Positions 17,126-25,532 of a stretch of DNA of 64,000 nucleotides are shown here, in pieces (position 1 is the first letter of the stretch; every line of letters begins with the position of its first letter). The position numbers and the translations under genes are program-made. The notes under the pieces were generated by a model. It was given only the letters and a program-made list of their open reading frames with translations, made no database searches and had not been told where the DNA came from. Source of the DNA: PALSA-612 sp963704335 (lineage in GTDB: Bacteria > Actinomycetota > Thermoleophilia > Gaiellales > Gaiellaceae); contig OY969889.1 of assembly GCA_963704335.1 (NCBI GenBank), positions 2,108,001-2,172,000 on the forward strand. The letters are read 5' to 3'.

Positions 17126-17923
17126 ATGGCTCCCATCGGGTTCGCCGCGACGGCGCCGCTCGGCGCCGATGTCCTCGAGCGCCTCGCGACACGCCACGAG
17201 ATCTCGTTCAACCTGACCAGGCCGGATCGACCTGCCGGCCGTGGCCGGCGGCTCGACGCGCCACCCGCCAAGATCGTTGCCGAACGGCTCGGCATTCCGG
17301 TGCTGCAGCCCGAGCGGCTCGACGAGAGCGTCCACCTGCCTGCAAACGTGATCGTGACGTGTGCGTACGGCGCCATCGTGCCGCCCACCCTGCTCGAGCG
17401 GCACCTCTGGCTCAATGTCCATCCGTCACTGCTGCCGCGTTGGCGCGGGGCGGCCCCCGTCGAGCGCGCCATCATGGCGGGAGACGAGGAGACCGGTGTG
17501 ACCATCATCAAGCTCGTGGAGGAGCTCGACGCCGGACCGATTGCGGCGCAACAGGCGTTCCCGATCGGCCCGGACGATGACGCCGGGGCCGTGTACGAAC
17601 GGGCTGGTGCCGCCGCCGCCGATCTGCTGGAGCGCGTGCTGGCCGAGCCAAGCTTTCGCCCTCAGCCCGACGAGGGCATGACCTACGCCGAGAAGCTGAC
17701 CGCCGCCGACCGGGAGCTCGACCCGGCGGCGTCGCCCGAGGAGAACCTTCGTCGTATCCGTGCCCTGTCACCGCACATCGGTGCCCGGACAGAGCTGGAC
17801 GGCCGTCGTGTGACCATCTGGAAGGCCAGGGTCGAGAATGGCCGCCTAGTGCCCGAGATCGTCCAGGCAGAGGGTCGCACGCGCATGGCGTACGACGACT
17901 TCCTTCGCGGCCTGCGGCCGTGA
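17126..17923 (+). CDS. fmt: methionyl-tRNA formyltransferase
   Basis: 265 residues from ATG 17126, shorter than the usual 310. The catalytic region is NVHPSLLPRWRGAAPVERAI, with GVTIIKLVEELDAGPI after it. The N-terminus IGFAATAPLGADVLERLA replaces the common VFAGTPEFA pattern. The C-terminal tRNA-binding domain is trimmed but recognisable (GRRVTIWKARV). It formylates initiator Met-tRNA using 10-formyl-THF. It follows def closely, and its stop overlaps the GTG of rsmB (GTGA). Confidence 0.9.
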   Translation: MAPIGFAATAPLGADVLERLATRHEISFNLTRPDRPAGRGRRLDAPPAKIVAERLGIPVLQPERLDESVHLPANVIVTCAYGAIVPPTLLERHLWLNVHPSLLPRWRGAAPVERAIMAGDEETGVTIIKLVEELDAGPIAAQQAFPIGPDDDAGAVYERAGAAAADLLERVLAEPSFRPQPDEGMTYAEKLTAADRELDPAASPEENLRRIRALSPHIGARTELDGRRVTIWKARVENGRLVPEIVQAEGRTRMAYDDFLRGLRP

Positions 17924-19131
17924 GCGCCGTCTCGCCCGCCAGGAGCGCGGCGTATGAGGTCGTGCGGCGCGTGTTCGAGCACGAGGCGTATGCGGACCGT
18001 GCATTCGCCACTGCCGCGGAGTCGCTCGACGATCGCGACCGCGGGCTGGCCCAGCGCATCGCCTACGGCACGGTGCAGCGCGTTCGCATGCTCGACCACG
18101 GAATCGAAGCCCTGGGCCGCCGTCCCGTGCGCAAGCTCGATGCGCCGGTGCTGGCCGCCCTTCGGATCGGCGCGTACCAGCTCGCTTACCTCGACGCCGT
18201 CCCGATCCATGCAGCCGTGAACGAAAGCGTCGAGCTCGTCCGCCGCGCGCACCTCGAGCGCGCGGTCGCGTTCACCAATGCCGTCATGCGCCGCCTCTCG
18301 GAGGGGCTGAGAGAGCTCATCGACGCGCTGCCCGAAGGCCCGCTCAGGCTTTCGTACCCCGACTGGGTGGCCGAAGTCTGGGAGCGCGACCTCGGTCGAG
18401 ACCAGGCGCTTGCGCTCATGCGTGCCCAGAACGAGCCGCCCGAGACAACGGTCAGGCTCGTCCGTGGCGAGATCGACGGCGAGCCGACCGACGTGCCGAG
18501 CGTGTTTCGCGTAAAGCGCGTCGACGCGGCCGCTCTCGCAGAGGGTCGCATCTGGCCGCAGAGCCGGGGGTCGGCTCTCGCCGGCCTCGCGGTCGGCGCC
18601 CGCGACGGGGAACGGACACTCGACCTCTGCGCGGCGCCCGGTGGCAAGACGAGCCAGCTGGCAGGCGAGGTCGTCGCGGTCGACAAGCATCCCGGACGAG
18701 CCCGCGAGCTCGAGGAGAACGTCGCCCGCCTCGGCGCCACCAACGTCCGCGTAGTTTGCGCCGATGCGCTGGAGCTACCGGCCGACCTGACCGGCTTCGA
18801 CCGCGCCCTCGTCGACAGCCCTTGCTCGGGCCTCGGCGTGCTGAACCAGCGCCCGGACCTCCGCTGGCGAGGCGAGCCGCTGCCCGACCTGCAGATCGCG
18901 CTGCTGCGCGCAGCGGCCGAGCGCGTCAAGCCCGGTGGCACCATCGTCTACTCCGTCTGCACGATCAACGCCGACGAGAACGAGGCGATCGTCGACGCCT
19001 CGGGCCTCACGGTCGACGACCTGGGCGCGGAGTGGCCCATGTTCCGGCACCCAAAGCGTCCCGAGCTCCTGCTCACGCTCCCGCACGTCCACGGAGCGGC
19101 CGGGTTCTTCATCGCGCGGCTCAAAACCTAG
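17920..19131 (+). CDS. rsmB: 16S rRNA (cytosine-967-C5)-methyltransferase
   Basis: 403 residues from GTG. Residues 1-130 are a NusB-like RNA-binding domain (SPARSAAYEVVRRVFEHEAYAD, RLAQRIAYGTVQ-type text). The SAM domain has DLCAAPGGKTSQLAG near residue 230, DSPCSGLGVLNQRPDLRW with the catalytic cysteine after proline, and YSVCTINADENE with the second cysteine. It methylates C967 of 16S rRNA with SAM. It overlaps fmt by 4 bp, completing def-fmt-rsmB. Its TAG stop forms the first half of the ribD -10 box. Confidence 0.93.
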   Translation: MSAVSPARSAAYEVVRRVFEHEAYADRAFATAAESLDDRDRGLAQRIAYGTVQRVRMLDHGIEALGRRPVRKLDAPVLAALRIGAYQLAYLDAVPIHAAVNESVELVRRAHLERAVAFTNAVMRRLSEGLRELIDALPEGPLRLSYPDWVAEVWERDLGRDQALALMRAQNEPPETTVRLVRGEIDGEPTDVPSVFRVKRVDAAALAEGRIWPQSRGSALAGLAVGARDGERTLDLCAAPGGKTSQLAGEVVAVDKHPGRARELEENVARLGATNVRVVCADALELPADLTGFDRALVDSPCSGLGVLNQRPDLRWRGEPLPDLQIALLRAAAERVKPGGTIVYSVCTINADENEAIVDASGLTVDDLGAEWPMFRHPKRPELLLTLPHVHGAAGFFIARLKT

Positions 19132-19134
19132 GAT
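19129..19134 (+). promoter_or_regulatory. -10 box TAGGAT for ribD, sharing the rsmB stop codon
   Basis: TAGGAT ends 6 nt before the ribD ATG. Its first three bases are the rsmB stop codon. No FMN riboswitch precedes the rib genes. Confidence 0.45.
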
Positions 19135-19140
19135 CAGAGC

Positions 19141-20085
19141 ATGGACGAGCACCTGCTACGGGCGCTGGAGCTGGCCGAGCGCGGTCGCGGCACGACGCAC
19201 CCGAATCCCGTCGTCGGCGCCGTCGTCGTGCGCGACGGTGAGATCGTGGGCGAGGGCTGGCACGAGCGGGCGGGCGGGCCGCACGCGGAGGTGATGGCGC
19301 TCGCCGCGGCGGGCGAGCGCGCCGGCGGCTCGACGCTCTATGTGACCATGGAGCCCTGCGCGCACCACGGGCGCACCCCGCCGTGCGTGGACGCCGTGCT
19401 CGCAGCGGGCGTGAGCAGAGTGGTCGCCGGCAGCCTCGACCCGGGCGAGGACTCGGGCGGCGGGCTCGAACGGCTGCGCGGAGCCGGGGTCGAGGTCGAG
19501 CTCGTCGACGCCTTCGAGGCGAGGGCGCAGAACGAGGCGTGGCGGACGTGGACGATCGAGCACCGCCCCTACGTCACCTACAAGGTGGCGGCAACGCTCG
19601 ACGGACGCGTCACGGTGCCAGGATCACGCTGGGTGAGCGGCGAGGACAGCCGTCGCCTCGTGCACGAGCTGCGCGCGACCGTGGATGCCGTCGCCGTCGG
19701 CATGGGCACGGTCCGTGCCGATGATCCTCGCCTGGATGCCCGCGGCGTCGATGCAGCGCGACAGCCGCGGCGGCTCGCCTTCGGTAGCGGGCCGCTGCCC
19801 GAAGGATCTGAGCTCGAGCTTCGCACCGGCCCGCTCGCCGACGAGCTGGCGGCGCTGGCAGAGGACGGCGTGCAGTCGCTGCTGCTCGAAGGCGGTCCGA
19901 CGCTCGCCGCCGCGTTCCTCGAGCAGGGCCTCGTCGACAAGCTGCTCGTCTTCGTCGCGCCGTGGCTCTCCGGCGCCGGCCCGGCAATCCTCGGCGAGCT
20001 GTCGCAGCCCGCGCGGCTGTCGAAGCTCGACGTCCAGCGCGTGGGAGATGATGTGCTCTTCAGCGCCTATGTCCGCGAGCCCTGA
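19141..20085 (+). CDS. ribD: bifunctional riboflavin deaminase/reductase
   Basis: 314 residues, shorter than the usual 360 or so. Residues 1-140 are the deaminase domain: GGPHAEVMAL (zinc histidine and catalytic glutamate) and MEPCAHHGRTPPC (zinc cysteines). Residues 145-314 are the reductase domain (YVTYKVAATLDGR, SRWVSGEDSRRLVHELR, LLLEGGPTLAAAFLEQGLVD); it is compact because a central segment is missing. It performs two steps after GTP cyclohydrolase II. It is the first rib gene of the cluster and overlaps the small following ORF by 17 bp. Confidence 0.92.
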   Translation: MDEHLLRALELAERGRGTTHPNPVVGAVVVRDGEIVGEGWHERAGGPHAEVMALAAAGERAGGSTLYVTMEPCAHHGRTPPCVDAVLAAGVSRVVAGSLDPGEDSGGGLERLRGAGVEVELVDAFEARAQNEAWRTWTIEHRPYVTYKVAATLDGRVTVPGSRWVSGEDSRRLVHELRATVDAVAVGMGTVRADDPRLDARGVDAARQPRRLAFGSGPLPEGSELELRTGPLADELAALAEDGVQSLLLEGGPTLAAAFLEQGLVDKLLVFVAPWLSGAGPAILGELSQPARLSKLDVQRVGDDVLFSAYVREP

Positions 20086-20323
20086 GACCCCCGTCCGACC
20101 GGACGATCAGATCATCACCGTGCTCTCCGAGTGGCTGGCGTTCGGCTCCGGAGCGGCAGAGCTCCGCACGAGACTGGAGGAGATCGACAGCAGCTGCCTG
20201 GACGGCGAGGCGGCCGAGGCGGTCCACGACCTGCTCTCCGAGCTCCGATCGGAGTCCGCGAACGGACACGGGCATCTCGAGCGGCACGTGCGCGAGACGC
20301 TCGACGCGGTCGCGCTCGGCTAG
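20069..20323 (+). CDS. hypothetical small protein between ribD and ribE
   Basis: 84 residues, starting 17 bp inside the end of ribD in another frame. The product is hydrophilic and predicted helical (IITVLSEWLAFG, AELRTRLEEIDSS, AVHDLLSELRSE). It has no recognised motif, membrane segment or catalytic residue. Its amino acid make-up is like a normal soluble protein rather than an out-of-frame shadow, and it fills the only gap in the rib cluster. It could be a pathway-associated helper or a spurious ORF. Confidence 0.5.
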   Translation: MSASPETPVRPDDQIITVLSEWLAFGSGAAELRTRLEEIDSSCLDGEAAEAVHDLLSELRSESANGHGHLERHVRETLDAVALG

Positions 20324-20339
20324 CCGCACCGCGCTGATC

Positions 20340-20345
20340 TAGCCT
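20340..20345 (+). promoter_or_regulatory. -10 box TAGCCT for ribE
   Basis: TAGCCT ends 6 nt before the ribE ATG at 20352 and does not overlap a stop codon. Confidence 0.45.
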
Positions 20346-20351
20346 TCGAGC

Positions 20352-20951
20352 ATGTTCACCGGCATCGTCCGCGAGCGTGGCCGCGTCGCCTCCTTCGATG
20401 GCACACGGCTGGTCCTCGAGACCTCGCTGCAGGCGGTCGTCGGCGACTCGATCGCAGTCGACGGCGTGTGTCTGACGGTGGTCGCCCGGGACGAGGCCAC
20501 CCTGGAGTTCGACGTCGTGCCCGAGACGCTCTCTCGCTCGACGCTCGGCAAGCTGCGGTCGGGGACGGTGGCCAACGTCGAGCCGGCGCTGCGCGTGGGC
20601 GAGGAGCTCGGCGGTCACATGGTTCAGGGTCACGTGGACGGCGTCGGTCGCGTGCGCGAGGTCGAGCCCGAGGGAGCTGGACGGCGCATCTCCATCGAGT
20701 CTTCGCCCGACGTGCTGCGCTACTGCGTGGAGAAGGGCTCGATCACCGTGTCGGGTGTCTCGCTGACGGTGGCCGGTCTCGACGGGGACGCGTTCAGCGT
20801 GGCGCTCGTGCCGCACACGCTGCACGAGACGACACTCGGCGAGCTGAGTCCCGGCGACGAGGTGAACATCGAAGTCGACGTGATCGGGAAGTACGTCGAA
20901 CGTCTGCTTCAGCCGCCCGGCTACGCTTCCCCGGATGGCGACCCTGGCTGA
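20352..20951 (+). CDS. ribE: riboflavin synthase alpha chain
   Basis: 199 residues, normal length. Two lumazine-binding barrels repeat: MFTGIVRERGRV with SIAVDGVCLTVV, then GGHMVQGHVDGVG with GSITVSGVSLTVAG. The enzyme dismutates two molecules of 6,7-dimethyl-8-ribityllumazine to riboflavin. The last 16 bp overlap the start of ribBA in another frame. The order ribD-ribE-ribBA-ribH is the common bacterial rib operon. Confidence 0.94.
   Translation: MFTGIVRERGRVASFDGTRLVLETSLQAVVGDSIAVDGVCLTVVARDEATLEFDVVPETLSRSTLGKLRSGTVANVEPALRVGEELGGHMVQGHVDGVGRVREVEPEGAGRRISIESSPDVLRYCVEKGSITVSGVSLTVAGLDGDAFSVALVPHTLHETTLGELSPGDEVNIEVDVIGKYVERLLQPPGYASPDGDPG
20922..20927 (+). promoter_or_regulatory. possible -10 box TACGCT for ribBA
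   Basis: TACGCT ends 7 nt before the ribBA ATG, inside the ribE coding sequence. It may be coincidental because the genes overlap. Confidence 0.3.
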
Positions 20952-22182
20952 GACGCGCACGACGCCGTTCGCCACGATCGAAGAGGCGATCGAAGACATC
21001 CGCAGCGGCAAGTTCGTGGTCGTCGTCGACGCGCCGGACCGTGAGAACGAGGGCGACCTGACGATCGCGGCCGAGCACGCGACGCCCGACGCGGTGAACT
21101 TCATGGCGACGCACGGGCGCGGCCTGATCTGCCTCTGCCTCACCGAAGACCGCTGCGACGAGCTCGGGCTGCATCTGCTCGCGTCGAGCCGCGAGTCGCG
21201 ACATGGAACGGCGTACACCAACCCGATCGACGCCCGGGAGGGGATCTCGACCGGCGTCTCTGCCGCAGACCGCTCGCACACGATCATGCGTGCCGTCGAC
21301 CGCACGACCGGCCCGCACGACTTCATCGAAGGCGGCCACGTCCAGCCGCTCCGCGCGCGCGCGGGAGGCGTCCTGCAACGCGCGGGGCAGACCGAAGCGG
21401 CCGTGGACCTCGCCCGGCTCGCCGGGGTCGCACCGGCAGGCGTTGTCTGCGAGATCATGAAGGACGACGGGACGATGGCCCGCGTGCCGGATCTCGTCGA
21501 TTACTGCGAGCGCCACGGCTTGAAGCTCGTCACCGTCGCCGACCTCATCGAGTACCGTCGCCGGACTGAGAAGCTCGTCGAGCGCGTCAGCTCCGTCAGG
21601 CTCCCGACCGAGTACGGCGAGTTCACCGCCGTCGCCTTCCGCGAGACGCTGACCGCGAAGCACCACGTCGCGCTCGTCAAGGGCGAGATCGGCGGCCACG
21701 AGGACGTGCTCGTTCGCGTGCACTCCGAGTGCCTCACCGGCGACGTCTTCCACTCGCTGCGCTGTGACTGCGGCGAGCAGCTGGAGCTGGCCCTGGGCCA
21801 GATCGGCGCCGAGGCCCAAGGAGTGTTGCTGTACATGGGCCAGGAGGGCCGCGGAATCGGCTTGCTCAACAAGCTGCTCGCGTACGAGCTGCAGGAGCAG
21901 GGCCTCGACACCGTGGAGGCAAACGCCGAGCTCGGCTTCCCGGCGGACTCGCGCGAGTACGGAATCGGCTACCAGATCCTGGCCGATCTCGGCCTGACCT
22001 CGATCCGGCTGTTGACCAACAATCCGCGAAAGATGGAGGGCATCGAGTCCTACGGGCTGACCGTCACCCAGCAGGTGCCGATCGAGGTGACACCCAACGT
22101 CGAGAACCGCCGCTATCTTGCCGCGAAGCGTGACAAGCTTGGCCACGTGCTGCACCACCAGGACCTGAAGTTCGAGCGATGA
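20935..22182 (+). CDS. ribBA: bifunctional DHBP synthase / GTP cyclohydrolase II
   Basis: 415 residues. Residues 1-205 are 3,4-dihydroxy-2-butanone-4-phosphate synthase: VVVVDAPDRENEGDL, FMATHGRGLICL, DRSHTIMRAVD. Residues 210-415 are GTP cyclohydrolase II with the zinc triad in SECLTGDVFHSLRCDCG and then QEGRGIGLLNKLLAYELQ. It starts both branches of riboflavin synthesis, from GTP and from ribulose 5-phosphate. It overlaps ribE by 17 bp and its stop overlaps the ATG at 22179. Confidence 0.95.
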   Translation: MATLAETRTTPFATIEEAIEDIRSGKFVVVVDAPDRENEGDLTIAAEHATPDAVNFMATHGRGLICLCLTEDRCDELGLHLLASSRESRHGTAYTNPIDAREGISTGVSAADRSHTIMRAVDRTTGPHDFIEGGHVQPLRARAGGVLQRAGQTEAAVDLARLAGVAPAGVVCEIMKDDGTMARVPDLVDYCERHGLKLVTVADLIEYRRRTEKLVERVSSVRLPTEYGEFTAVAFRETLTAKHHVALVKGEIGGHEDVLVRVHSECLTGDVFHSLRCDCGEQLELALGQIGAEAQGVLLYMGQEGRGIGLLNKLLAYELQEQGLDTVEANAELGFPADSREYGIGYQILADLGLTSIRLLTNNPRKMEGIESYGLTVTQQVPIEVTPNVENRRYLAAKRDKLGHVLHHQDLKFER

Positions 22183-22487
22183 CAAGCGGCCCCGACATCA
22201 GCAACTACGACCCTTTCGAGGACACCGGCGACTGGCCGTTCCGGGATGCGCCTCCGAAGCACGAGCAGGACGTCGCGCCCGACCCCGAGCCGGAGCCCGC
22301 GGAACCGCAGGTCTTCGAGAACACCGAGCTCTCGCAGCCGGCTATCGAGGACGACGCAGAGCTCGAGAGCGAGCCGCCGATCGAGGAGCTGCTGCCGGTC
22401 GCGATGGAGCCTGAGCCAGGGCCAGAACCCGAACCAGAGCCAGAACCCGTGCCGGAGCTCGAACCAGAGCCAGAACTCGTGCCGAGC
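22179..22487 (+). other. acidic Glu-Pro repeat extension of ribH, out of frame with the enzyme
   Basis: An ATG at 22179 overlaps the ribBA stop (ATGA) and opens a very acidic frame: NYDPFEDTGDWPF, then many Glu-Pro pairs. At 22484 the frame leaves the ribH frame. Adding one G after 22484 would restore GAG-CCG repeats and join this frame to ribH, giving a lumazine synthase with a tail of about 160 residues. The break lies inside a GAGCC repeat, where slippage or an assembly error is likely. The tail has no predicted fold. Confidence 0.6.
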
Positions 22488-22510
22488 CGGAGCCGGAGCC
22501 GATCGAGGCG

Positions 22511-23146
22511 GTGGCCGTTGTCGAGGAAGTGGCAGAGGCCGACGTGGTCGTCGAGGACGAGCCCGCGCTCGAGGAAGAGCCCGTCGTGGAAGAGGAAGAG
22601 GCATCGCTCCCCGCCGCCCCCTTAGCGGACGCCGTGCCCACCGAGCACGCTCCGGGGGAGCTGTTGATACCGCCGGGCGTCGAGGTGCTGGCCGGCGGGC
22701 CACACGGCTTTCGCCGCAACGTGGCCGTCGTCGTCAGCCGCTTCAACGGCGACATCACGACGGGCCTCCTCGACGGCGCGTTGGCGGCGCTCCGCGAATG
22801 CAACGTCGCAGATGACGCCGTCACGATCGTGCCCGTCCCCGGGGCGTTCGAGCTGCCGCTGACGGCGCTCGCACTCGCGAAGACGCGCCGTTACGCGTGT
22901 GTCGTTGCGCTCGGCTGCATCATCCGGGGGGAGACGCCGCACTTCGATCTCATCGCGAGCGAGGCGGCGAGCGGGCTCCAACTGGCGGCGATCGAGACGG
23001 GCATCCCGGTCGCGTTCGGCGTGATCACGACCGAGACTCGCGAGCAGGCGGAGGAGCGCATCGACCGGGGCGCCGAGGCGGCCCGGACGGCGCTCGAGAT
23101 GGCCGATCTCTTCTCACACGTGCGGACGCGCGCTGCAGCATCGTAG
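22511..23146 (+). CDS. ribH: 6,7-dimethyl-8-ribityllumazine synthase (with acidic N-terminal tail)
   Basis: As read, the frame opens with a GTG at 22511 and gives 211 residues. Residues 1-55 are acidic low-complexity sequence; the enzyme begins near GPHGFRRNVAVVVSRFNGDI. Active-site blocks are PVPGAFELPL, GCIIRGETPHFD with the catalytic histidine, and PVAFGVITTET. It joins DHBP and a ribityl-diaminouracil to make lumazine; homologues often form 60-subunit shells. Normal enzymes are about 155 residues. The GTG may only be the first available start after the frameshift at 22484. Confidence 0.88.
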   Translation: MAVVEEVAEADVVVEDEPALEEEPVVEEEEASLPAAPLADAVPTEHAPGELLIPPGVEVLAGGPHGFRRNVAVVVSRFNGDITTGLLDGALAALRECNVADDAVTIVPVPGAFELPLTALALAKTRRYACVVALGCIIRGETPHFDLIASEAASGLQLAAIETGIPVAFGVITTETREQAEERIDRGAEAARTALEMADLFSHVRTRAAAS

Positions 23147-23173
23147 GTAGCGCCGCCGCCCAGGCACGCGAGG

Positions 23174-23179
23174 TAGACT
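23174..23179 (+). promoter_or_regulatory. -10 box TAGACT for rpmB
   Basis: TAGACT lies 12 nt before the rpmB ATG, which would leave a leader of about 5 nt. No Shine-Dalgarno sequence is visible before the ATG. Confidence 0.4.
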
Positions 23180-23191
23180 GGGCAGCTGCTC

Positions 23192-23383
23192 ATGGCGAAG
23201 ATTTGTGCAGTCTGCGGGAAGAAGCCGGGGTTCGGCCACAGCCGGAGCCACTCGATGGTGGCGACGAAGCGGCGTTTCGATCCGAATCTCCAGCGCGTGC
23301 GCGTCCTAATCGACGGCACGGCAAAGCGTGCCTACGTCTGCACGCGCTGCCTGCGCTCCGGCAAGGTCGTTAAGGCCGTCTAA
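23192..23383 (+). CDS. rpmB: 50S ribosomal protein L28
   Basis: 63 residues. MAKICAVCGKKPGFGHSRSH and YVCTRCLRSGKV supply two CxxC pairs, the zinc-binding form of bL28. It is a late-assembling 50S protein. Its place just before an Asp23 gene and a FakA gene is the widespread rpmB-asp23-fakA order. The gene has no Shine-Dalgarno sequence, and a TAGACT box 12 nt upstream suggests its own near-leaderless promoter. Confidence 0.95.
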   Translation: MAKICAVCGKKPGFGHSRSHSMVATKRRFDPNLQRVRVLIDGTAKRAYVCTRCLRSGKVVKAV

Positions 23384-23436
23384 CGCCACGGACTGCACTG
23401 GGAGAACCTCCCGGTTCCCCCAGACCCCCTCCACCT

Positions 23437-23467
23437 GTCCGCTCCGCGGACGGGCGGCTGCGCCGCC
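23437..23467 (+). terminator. two GC-rich hairpins after rpmB
   Basis: GTCCGC/GCGGAC with a 3-nt loop (23437-23451) and GGCGG/CCGCC with a 5-nt loop (23453-23467) follow rpmB, after a smaller GGGAG/CTCCC stem at 23400-23412. There is no T-run, so any termination would be weak or Rho-assisted. Confidence 0.4.
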
Positions 23468-23474
23468 GCTCGAC

Positions 23475-23480
23475 TAACCT
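23475..23480 (+). promoter_or_regulatory. -10 box TAACCT for the Asp23 gene
   Basis: TAACCT ends 6 nt before the GTG at 23487. Confidence 0.45.
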
Positions 23481-23486
23481 CCGCGA

Positions 23487-23828
23487 GTGGCCGACGCCGT
23501 TCCAGGCGAGATCACGATCACCACGGATGCCATTGCGCAGCTGGCGGGCCTCACCGCCGCCGAGTGTTACGGCGTCGTCGGTGCTCAGCCGAAGGGCGGC
23601 CGGCTGAGGCGGCTCGTGGCGCGCGACACGCCGGAGCGCGGCGTCGAGGTCGTGCGGACGCCTGACGGGCTCGTCATCACGCTGCGCGTGGTCGTCGAGC
23701 ACGGGCTCAACCTCGCCGAGGTGGCATCCACGGTTCGCTCTCACGTCGGCTACGAGGTGTCGCGTCTGACGGGGATCCCGACCGTGTCGGTCGACGTCAT
23801 GATCGCCGATGTTCGGACCTCGACATGA
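23487..23828 (+). CDS. Asp23/Gls24 family protein
   Basis: 113 residues from GTG. GEITITTDAIAQLAGLTAAEC and VVVEHGLNLAEVASTVRSHVGYEVSRLTG match the Asp23 (alkaline shock) domain. Members are small soluble proteins, often placed before fakA; their biochemical role is not settled, and some localise to the membrane by partner proteins. The stop overlaps the next ATG by 4 bp, so it is translationally coupled to the FakA-type gene. Confidence 0.85.
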   Translation: MADAVPGEITITTDAIAQLAGLTAAECYGVVGAQPKGGRLRRLVARDTPERGVEVVRTPDGLVITLRVVVEHGLNLAEVASTVRSHVGYEVSRLTGIPTVSVDVMIADVRTST

Positions 23829-25417
23829 GTGATCTCGCCGAGCTGCGGAGGCTCGTCGGCGCGGCTGCGGCTTCGCTCGACGTGAGCCGCGCACGGATCG
23901 ACGACCTCAACGTCTACCCGGTGCCCGATGGCGACACGGGTACCAACATGGCGCTGACGATGCGTGCCCTCGTGGAGGCGCTCGACGGCGCGCCGGATGC
24001 GCCTCGCTCGGCCCTGGCGCACACGGTCACGCGCGCGACGCTCATGGGCGCTCGCGGCAACTCGGGCGTCATCCTGTCGCAGATCGTCCGCGGCGCGGCC
24101 GAGGTGCTCGGATCGGCCGAGACGCTCGACTCTCCGACCATGGCGGACGCGCTGCGCGCGGCGAGCGATGTTGCCTACCGCGGAGTCCGGCAGCCGGTCG
24201 AGGGGACGATCCTCACGGTCATCCGCGAGATGGCGGAGGAGGCCGAAGACCGTGTCGCAGTCGATCTTGCTCCCGGCGAGCTGCTGGAGGCAGTGCTCGC
24301 GCGAGGAGAGGCCGCGCTCGCACGAACTACCGAGCAGCTCGAGGTCCTGCGCGACGCCGGCGTCGTCGACGCGGGAGGAGCCGGGCTCGTGGAGATCGTT
24401 CGCGGGCTGGTTGGGGCAGTTACCGGCGAAGAGCTCGCTGCGCCTGTTCCAACTGTGGAGCTCGGACTGGAGGCCATCCATCGCGAGCTCTCGGAGTTCC
24501 GTTACTGCACGGCCTTCCTCGTTGAGGGGACAGACCTCGATGGCGAAATGCTCGAACGCGAGCTGGGGGTGCTGGGAGACTCACTGCTCGTGGTCGGGGA
24601 CCCGTCTGCGCTCAAGGTCCACGTTCACACCGACGACCCGGGGGCGGCCCTGAGCCTGGGCACGGCGCGCGGGGCGATCTCCGGCGTGGAGATCGCCGAC
24701 ATGCACGTTCAGACGGCTGAGCGACAGGAGCGGCTGACCGACATGGCCGTCGCCCCGCGCCCGAACGACCGGGTCACGGACATCGTCGCCGTCGTGGCGG
24801 GGGAGGGCAACCGCCGTCTCTACCAGAGCCTCGGCGCGGTATCGATCGTCGAGGGCGGCCAGTCGATGAACCCTTCTACGGCGGATATCGTCGATGCGAT
24901 CGAGCTCGCTGGAGCACCCGAGGTGGTCGTGCTGCCCAACAACGGCAACGTGATCATGAGTGCGGAGCAGGCTGCGGCCATCGCCGGCAGCGCACGCGTC
25001 GTGCCCACGCGGTCGATCCAGGCAGGCCTGTCCGCTCTGCTCGCGTACGACCCACGGGCAACTGCGGACGAGAACGAAGAGGCGATGCGGGAGGCCATCG
25101 GCTCGGTGGCGACCGGCGCTGTGACCACGGCGTCCCGTGACGTCGAGCTGAACGGGCTCGCGATTCGCGAGGGGCAATATCTGGGGCTACTCGAGGATGA
25201 GCCGGTGGTCGGCGGCGAGACGTTCGATGAGGTCGCCAACGCAGTCATCGAGGCGCTGCTGTCGTCACCGCACGACACGATGACGGTGCTCACCGGCGCC
25301 GATGCGCCCCTCATCGACGATCTGCTGGAGGGAGTCGCCGTGCGTCATCCCGAAGTAGAGGTGGACGTCCAGCCCGGCGGCCAGCCGCATTACCACTTGC
25401 TCCTCGCCGCCGAGTAG
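23825..25417 (+). CDS. fakA: fatty acid kinase catalytic subunit-like (DAK2/DhaL domain)
   Basis: 530 residues. Residues 1-200 are the DhaL-type kinase fold; YPVPDGDTGTNMALTM carries the magnesium-binding aspartates and ARGNSGVILSQI the nucleotide loop. Residues 220-530 match the FakA middle and C-terminal domains (YCTAFLVEG, VHTDDPG, VVLPNNGNVIMSAEQAA). In Firmicutes FakA phosphorylates fatty acids held by DegV-like FakB. A DegV gene follows at 25549, so the same pair is likely here. It overlaps the Asp23 gene by 4 bp. Confidence 0.88.
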   Translation: MSDLAELRRLVGAAAASLDVSRARIDDLNVYPVPDGDTGTNMALTMRALVEALDGAPDAPRSALAHTVTRATLMGARGNSGVILSQIVRGAAEVLGSAETLDSPTMADALRAASDVAYRGVRQPVEGTILTVIREMAEEAEDRVAVDLAPGELLEAVLARGEAALARTTEQLEVLRDAGVVDAGGAGLVEIVRGLVGAVTGEELAAPVPTVELGLEAIHRELSEFRYCTAFLVEGTDLDGEMLERELGVLGDSLLVVGDPSALKVHVHTDDPGAALSLGTARGAISGVEIADMHVQTAERQERLTDMAVAPRPNDRVTDIVAVVAGEGNRRLYQSLGAVSIVEGGQSMNPSTADIVDAIELAGAPEVVVLPNNGNVIMSAEQAAAIAGSARVVPTRSIQAGLSALLAYDPRATADENEEAMREAIGSVATGAVTTASRDVELNGLAIREGQYLGLLEDEPVVGGETFDEVANAVIEALLSSPHDTMTVLTGADAPLIDDLLEGVAVRHPEVEVDVQPGGQPHYHLLLAAE

Positions 25418-25486
25418 CGCTCCAGCATCCAGAGCCTTTCCCGCCAACATCCCTGTGGATGCATTGGCACACAATTGTCACAACTC

Positions 25487-25511
25487 AGTGCCAGGCACTA
25501 GGACGTGTCTG
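25487..25511 (-). repeat. intergenic repeat with palindrome GTGCCTGGCAC-like core, copy 1
   Basis: On the minus strand this reads CAGACACGT, four bases, then GTGCCTGGCACT. A near-identical element lies at 55098-55123. The core TGCCTGGCA is close to palindromic. Both copies are in intergenic DNA next to TTGTCACA and TGGCACA words. Confidence 0.5.
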
Positions 25512-25532
25512 ATATAGACGGCGAAGCCGGGT

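Noticed and set aside
19100..19141. FMN riboswitch before the rib genes
   Set aside because: The gap from rsmB to ribD is 9 bp, too short for any riboswitch; none is present before ribE or ribBA either.
20115..21458. Long minus-strand frame opposite ribE and ribBA
   Set aside because: It is an antisense shadow of strongly conserved riboflavin genes with biased composition.
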